This document shows positions 61,521 through 64,000 of a DNA stretch of 64,000 nt, piece after piece. The notes below the pieces were generated by a model. It did no database searches, was not told where the DNA came from, and saw only the letters and a list, made by a program, of their open reading frames with translations. Position numbers and translations under genes: made by a program. This DNA comes from Dorea_A amylophila. Lineage in GTDB: Bacteria; Bacillota; Clostridia; Lachnospirales; Lachnospiraceae. Location of the stretch: contig NZ_JAOQJW010000015.1 in NCBI RefSeq assembly GCF_025567265.1, positions 31,194-95,193 of the forward strand, read 5' to 3'. Each line of letters starts with the position of its first letter. Positions within the stretch are counted from its first letter, which is position 1.

Positions 61521-62549
61521 ATGAGCGAGACAAAAGATGTATTAATACTGGCGATCGAAAGCTCTTGTGATGAGACAGCAGCGGCAGTTGTAAAGAATGG
61601 AAGGGAAGTACTGTCCAATGTCATTTCTTCACAGATTGCCCTGCATACGCTGTATGGAGGTGTTGTGCCTGAGATCGCTTCCAGAAAACATATCGAAAAG
61701 ATTAATCAGGTTATCGAGGAAGCACTGAAAGAAGCAGAGGTAACACTGGATGATATCGATGCAATCGGAGTGACTTACGGACCGGGGCTGGTAGGTGCAC
61801 TTCTGGTGGGGGTTGCAGAAGCAAAAGCAATCGCATACGCTGCAGGTAAGCCACTGGTCGGAGTGCATCATATCGAAGGACATATTGCAGCCAATTTTAT
61901 AGAACACAAAGAATTAGAACCGCCATTTTTCTCATTGGTAGTATCCGGAGGACATACACATCTGGTACGTGTAAAAGATTATGGTAAATTTGATATCATC
62001 GGAAGAACCAGAGATGATGCTGCAGGAGAAGCATTTGACAAGGTGGCCCGTGCAATCGGACTGGGTTATCCGGGAGGACCGAAGATTGATAAGGTGGCCA
62101 GGAAAGGAAATCCGGATGCTATCGCATTCCCACGTGCAAATATAGAAGATGCACCATATGACTTCAGCTTTAGCGGATTAAAATCAGCTGTTCTGAATTA
62201 TATCAACGGATGCAGGATGAAGGGTGAAGAATACAACCAGGCAGATATCGCAGCTTCTTTCCAGAAAGCAGTTACCGATGTACTGGTTGCGAAAGCTATG
62301 CATGCGGTGGAAGAATATAAGGTAGATAAATTTGCCATTGCAGGCGGTGTGGCATCGAATAGTGCTCTCCGTGCAGCTATGAAAGAAGCATGTGAAGATC
62401 GGGGAGTAAAATTCTATTATCCATCTCCGATTTTCTGTACGGATAATGCAGCGATGATCGGGGTAGCGGCTTATTACGAATACATGAATGGAACCAGAAG
62501 TGGATGGGATCTAAATGCGGTTCCTAATCTGAAACTCGGTGAGCGTTAA
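61521..62549 (+). CDS. tsaD: tRNA N6-adenosine threonylcarbamoyltransferase TsaD
   Basis: 342 residues. ASKHA enzyme with LAIESSCDETAAAVV, metal-binding HHIEGH, SGGHTHLVRV, and GGVASNSALR. Transfers the threonylcarbamoyl group to A37. ATG 61521 follows AGGAGGG; the frame from 61500 overlaps rnz. Its 3' end overlaps an early in-frame ATG of the ispD frame. Confidence 0.97.
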   Translation: MSETKDVLILAIESSCDETAAAVVKNGREVLSNVISSQIALHTLYGGVVPEIASRKHIEKINQVIEEALKEAEVTLDDIDAIGVTYGPGLVGALLVGVAEAKAIAYAAGKPLVGVHHIEGHIAANFIEHKELEPPFFSLVVSGGHTHLVRVKDYGKFDIIGRTRDDAAGEAFDKVARAIGLGYPGGPKIDKVARKGNPDAIAFPRANIEDAPYDFSFSGLKSAVLNYINGCRMKGEEYNQADIAASFQKAVTDVLVAKAMHAVEEYKVDKFAIAGGVASNSALRAAMKEACEDRGVKFYYPSPIFCTDNAAMIGVAAYYEYMNGTRSGWDLNAVPNLKLGER

Positions 62550-62577
62550 TTTCAAAAAAACAGGCGGTGAACAACAA

Positions 62578-63303
62578 ATGAAGAAGCGATGTGTGGCGAT
62601 CGTACTTTCGGCAGGACAGGGAAAAAGAATGGGGACATCTATCCAGAAGCAGTATATAGAACTATGTGGAAAACCAATTATCTGTTACTGCCTGGAAGCA
62701 TTTGAAAAGTCAGAAATTATTGATGATGTGATCATGGTAGCCGGAGCCGGGCAGGAAGACTATGTGACAGAAGAAATTGTAAATAAATATCATTTTGGAA
62801 AAGTGCGTGCAGTAATCCCGGGCGGAAAAGAACGTTATGATTCTGTTTGGAATGGGTTAAAGGCTATTCGTGACGGTATGGTCGGAGAAGAGGCAAAAGA
62901 AGGTTATGTCTATATTCATGACGGTGCCAGACCGTTCGTAGACGAACAGATTATAAAGAGAGGCTATGCATGCATAAAGGCAAATCGAGCATGTGTAGCA
63001 GGTGTGCCAAGCAAGGATACAGTAAAGATCGTAGATGAAAATCAATTTGCGGTCAATACACCTGTACGTAAATATGTATGGATTGTACAGACTCCGCAGG
63101 TATTTGAGACAGAGCTTATTACGCAGGCATATAAGAATCTGATGGAACATGACAGGGAAAATGTAACGGATGATGCCATGGTGGTAGAGCAGGAAATGCA
63201 GATTCCGGTGAAACTATATGAAGGTTCTTACTGTAATATTAAGATTACGACACCGGAAGATCTGGATACGGCAAAAGGATTTATTGAGCATATAAAAAGC
63301 TGA
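62578..63303 (+). CDS. ispD: 2-C-methyl-D-erythritol 4-phosphate cytidylyltransferase
   Basis: 241 residues. Nucleotidyltransferase with AIVLSAGQGKRMGTSIQKQY (the conserved Gly-rich loop and Lys), PGGKERYDSVWNGL, HDGARPFV and AGVPSKDTVK. Third step of the MEP isoprenoid pathway. ATG 62578 lies 8 bases from GGCGGTGA; the frame to 62539 overlaps tsaD. Supplies precursor for the undecaprenyl carrier recycled by UppP. Confidence 0.95.
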   Translation: MKKRCVAIVLSAGQGKRMGTSIQKQYIELCGKPIICYCLEAFEKSEIIDDVIMVAGAGQEDYVTEEIVNKYHFGKVRAVIPGGKERYDSVWNGLKAIRDGMVGEEAKEGYVYIHDGARPFVDEQIIKRGYACIKANRACVAGVPSKDTVKIVDENQFAVNTPVRKYVWIVQTPQVFETELITQAYKNLMEHDRENVTDDAMVVEQEMQIPVKLYEGSYCNIKITTPEDLDTAKGFIEHIKS

Positions 63304-63404
63304 CCGGAGTCTGTGAATAAGTCTTTGCAAAGAACTGTATTTATATACAAAAAATACAGAAAAATAAGAAAAATACAAAAAAATAAAAAAGTTTAAAAAA
63401 AGTA

Positions 63405-63433
63405 TTGACGACAGCAAAAAGCTATGATAGAAT
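63405..63433 (+). promoter_or_regulatory. Promoter of the tRNA-Ser genes
   Basis: TTGACG (63405-63410), 17-base spacer, TAGAAT (63428-63433), followed by GTCGCTGAGG. The same -10 flank (CTATGAT) and GTCGC element recurs at the two promoters at 63790 and 63930. Confidence 0.8.
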
Positions 63434-63481
63434 ACATCTTGTCGCTGAGGTGATACGGAAGCGGCAGACAAATAAATAGTT

Positions 63482-63567
63482 GGAGAGGTATCGAAGTGGT
63501 CATAACGAGGCGGTCTTGAAAACCGTTTGTCCGAGAGGGCGCGTGGGTTCGAATCCCACCCTCTCCG
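63482..63567 (+). tRNA. tRNA-Ser (anticodon TGA)
   Basis: 86 nt. Acceptor GGAGAGG/CCTCTCC with discriminator G, anticodon stem CGGTC-TTGAAAA-CCG with TGA, long variable arm and T-loop GGTTCGAATCC. CCA is not encoded. Confidence 0.97.
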
Positions 63568-63574
63568 CTTTATA

Positions 63575-63606
63575 AAAACTACCAAGTTTTATCCTGGTAG
63601 TTTTTT
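63575..63606 (+). terminator. Terminator after tRNA-Ser(TGA)
   Basis: 10-bp stem AAAACTACCA/TGGTAGTTTT with 10-base loop and T run, between the two tRNA genes. Confidence 0.85.
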
Positions 63607-63650
63607 ATATGTCAAAGTATGCAAGGAAGCTGCTGGTGACATTTCTGTAT

Positions 63651-63740
63651 GGAGAAATACCCAAGCTGGCCGAAGGGGCTCCCCTGGAAAGGGAGTAGGT
63701 CGTTAATAGCGGCGCGAGGGTTCAAATCCCTCTTTCTCCG
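63651..63740 (+). tRNA. tRNA-Ser (anticodon GGA)
   Basis: 90 nt. Acceptor GGAGAAA/TTTCTCC with discriminator G, anticodon stem CTCCC/GGGAG with GGA, class II variable arm and T-loop GGTTCAAATCC. CCA not encoded. No clear promoter of its own in the 44 bp after the terminator, so some read-through is likely. Confidence 0.97.
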
Positions 63741-63789
63741 TTTGGTTGATATATAAGCAGTATGAATAAAAAAGGTTTAGAAAAACTTA

Positions 63790-63818
63790 TTGACAAAGTT
63801 CGACTGCTATGATATATT
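63790..63818 (+). promoter_or_regulatory. Strong promoter P1, rRNA type
   Basis: TTGACA (63790-63795), 17-base spacer, TATATT (63813-63818), followed by GTCGTCGCAAGAGACAAGG. Confidence 0.8.
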
Positions 63819-63929
63819 AACTTAGTCGTCGCAAGAGACAAGGTTGAAAGACAACAATGTTAATGCTTGAGATGATAAATTATCTTTTGAATCAATAAAA
63901 GTTGATTCGAAAAAAGAATAAAATAACAG

Positions 63930-63958
63930 TTGACAAACACAACTGCTTGTGATATTCT
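63930..63958 (+). promoter_or_regulatory. Strong promoter P2, rRNA type
   Basis: TTGACA (63930-63935), 17-base spacer, TATTCT (63953-63958), followed by CTGTCGCTTGAGACAAACG. Tandem strong promoters 140 bp apart with a shared post-start element are typical before an rRNA operon, which would begin beyond the window edge. Confidence 0.75.
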
Positions 63959-64000
63959 TAATAAGCTGTCGCTTGAGACAAACGAATGTTTGAGAAAGAG

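Noticed and set aside
1..64000. CRISPR arrays, prophage, integrase or intact insertion sequence
   Set aside because: No spaced direct repeats, phage genes or transposase frames were seen anywhere in the window.

Overview
The window reads as chromosomal DNA of a low-GC anaerobic clostridium, most likely a gut Lachnospiraceae (Dorea/Coprococcus-like; genus not certain). Support: a Stickland D-proline reductase cluster with a selenocysteine codon, [FeFe] hydrogenase and AdhE fermentation genes, the Firmicutes-type S10-spc-alpha order with a KOW-protein gene between map and infA, a zinc-type S14, strong AGGAGG ribosome sites and GTG/TTG starts. There is no prophage, CRISPR array or intact insertion sequence.

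Layout. 1-5.0 kb: proline reductase cluster (3' end of a Cys-rich gene, prdA, small CBO2463-type gene, selenoprotein prdB, then prdD-prdE on a separate promoter). prdA has a sigma-54 type -24/-12 promoter. 5.0-11.2 kb: YcxB-like protein, TauE/SafE permease, a probable structured RNA, an NSS transporter broken by an internal deletion, a LysR regulator and an intact NSS paralogue. 11.3-27.9 kb: the ribosomal protein/secY/adk/map/infA/rpoA superoperon with structured leaders before rpsJ and rpsM. 28-34.5 kb: NAD(P)H-linked [FeFe] hydrogenase pair and adhE. 34.7-42.7 kb: APH-family kinase, cell-wall hydrolase, HAD phosphatase, uppP, amino-acid ABC transporter, LacI regulator. 42.9-45.2 kb: remnants of a PTS/endonuclease operon scarred by deletion, then intact malQ. 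45.3-53.8 kb: stand-alone copy of the PrdA N-terminal domain, mutY, PAP2, GDPD, lipid kinase, TetR, tex, yitT. 53.8-57.4 kb: ptsI, FMN riboswitch-ribU, a 570-bp block of nested palindromes, glyoxalase. 57.5-63.3 kb: tsaE-tsaB-aldolase-rimI-(zinc protein)-rnz-tsaD-ispD. 63.4-64 kb: two tRNA-Ser genes and tandem strong promoters that probably lead into an rRNA operon beyond the window.

How it fits together: amino acids enter by NSS and ABC transporters, proline is an electron sink (prd), surplus reductant leaves as H2 or ethanol (hydrogenase, AdhE with a probable Rex operator), and maltodextrins feed glycolysis through MalQ, although the adjacent PTS uptake genes have decayed. The points most worth a second look are the stand-alone PrdA N-domain, PrdD/PrdE split exactly at the PrdA self-cleavage position, the two nested palindromic elements at 56.4-57.0 kb, the rpsM leader with competing pairings, the RNA candidate at 6.8-7.0 kb, and upstream sequence blocks shared by the hydrogenase, adhE and APH-kinase promoters.
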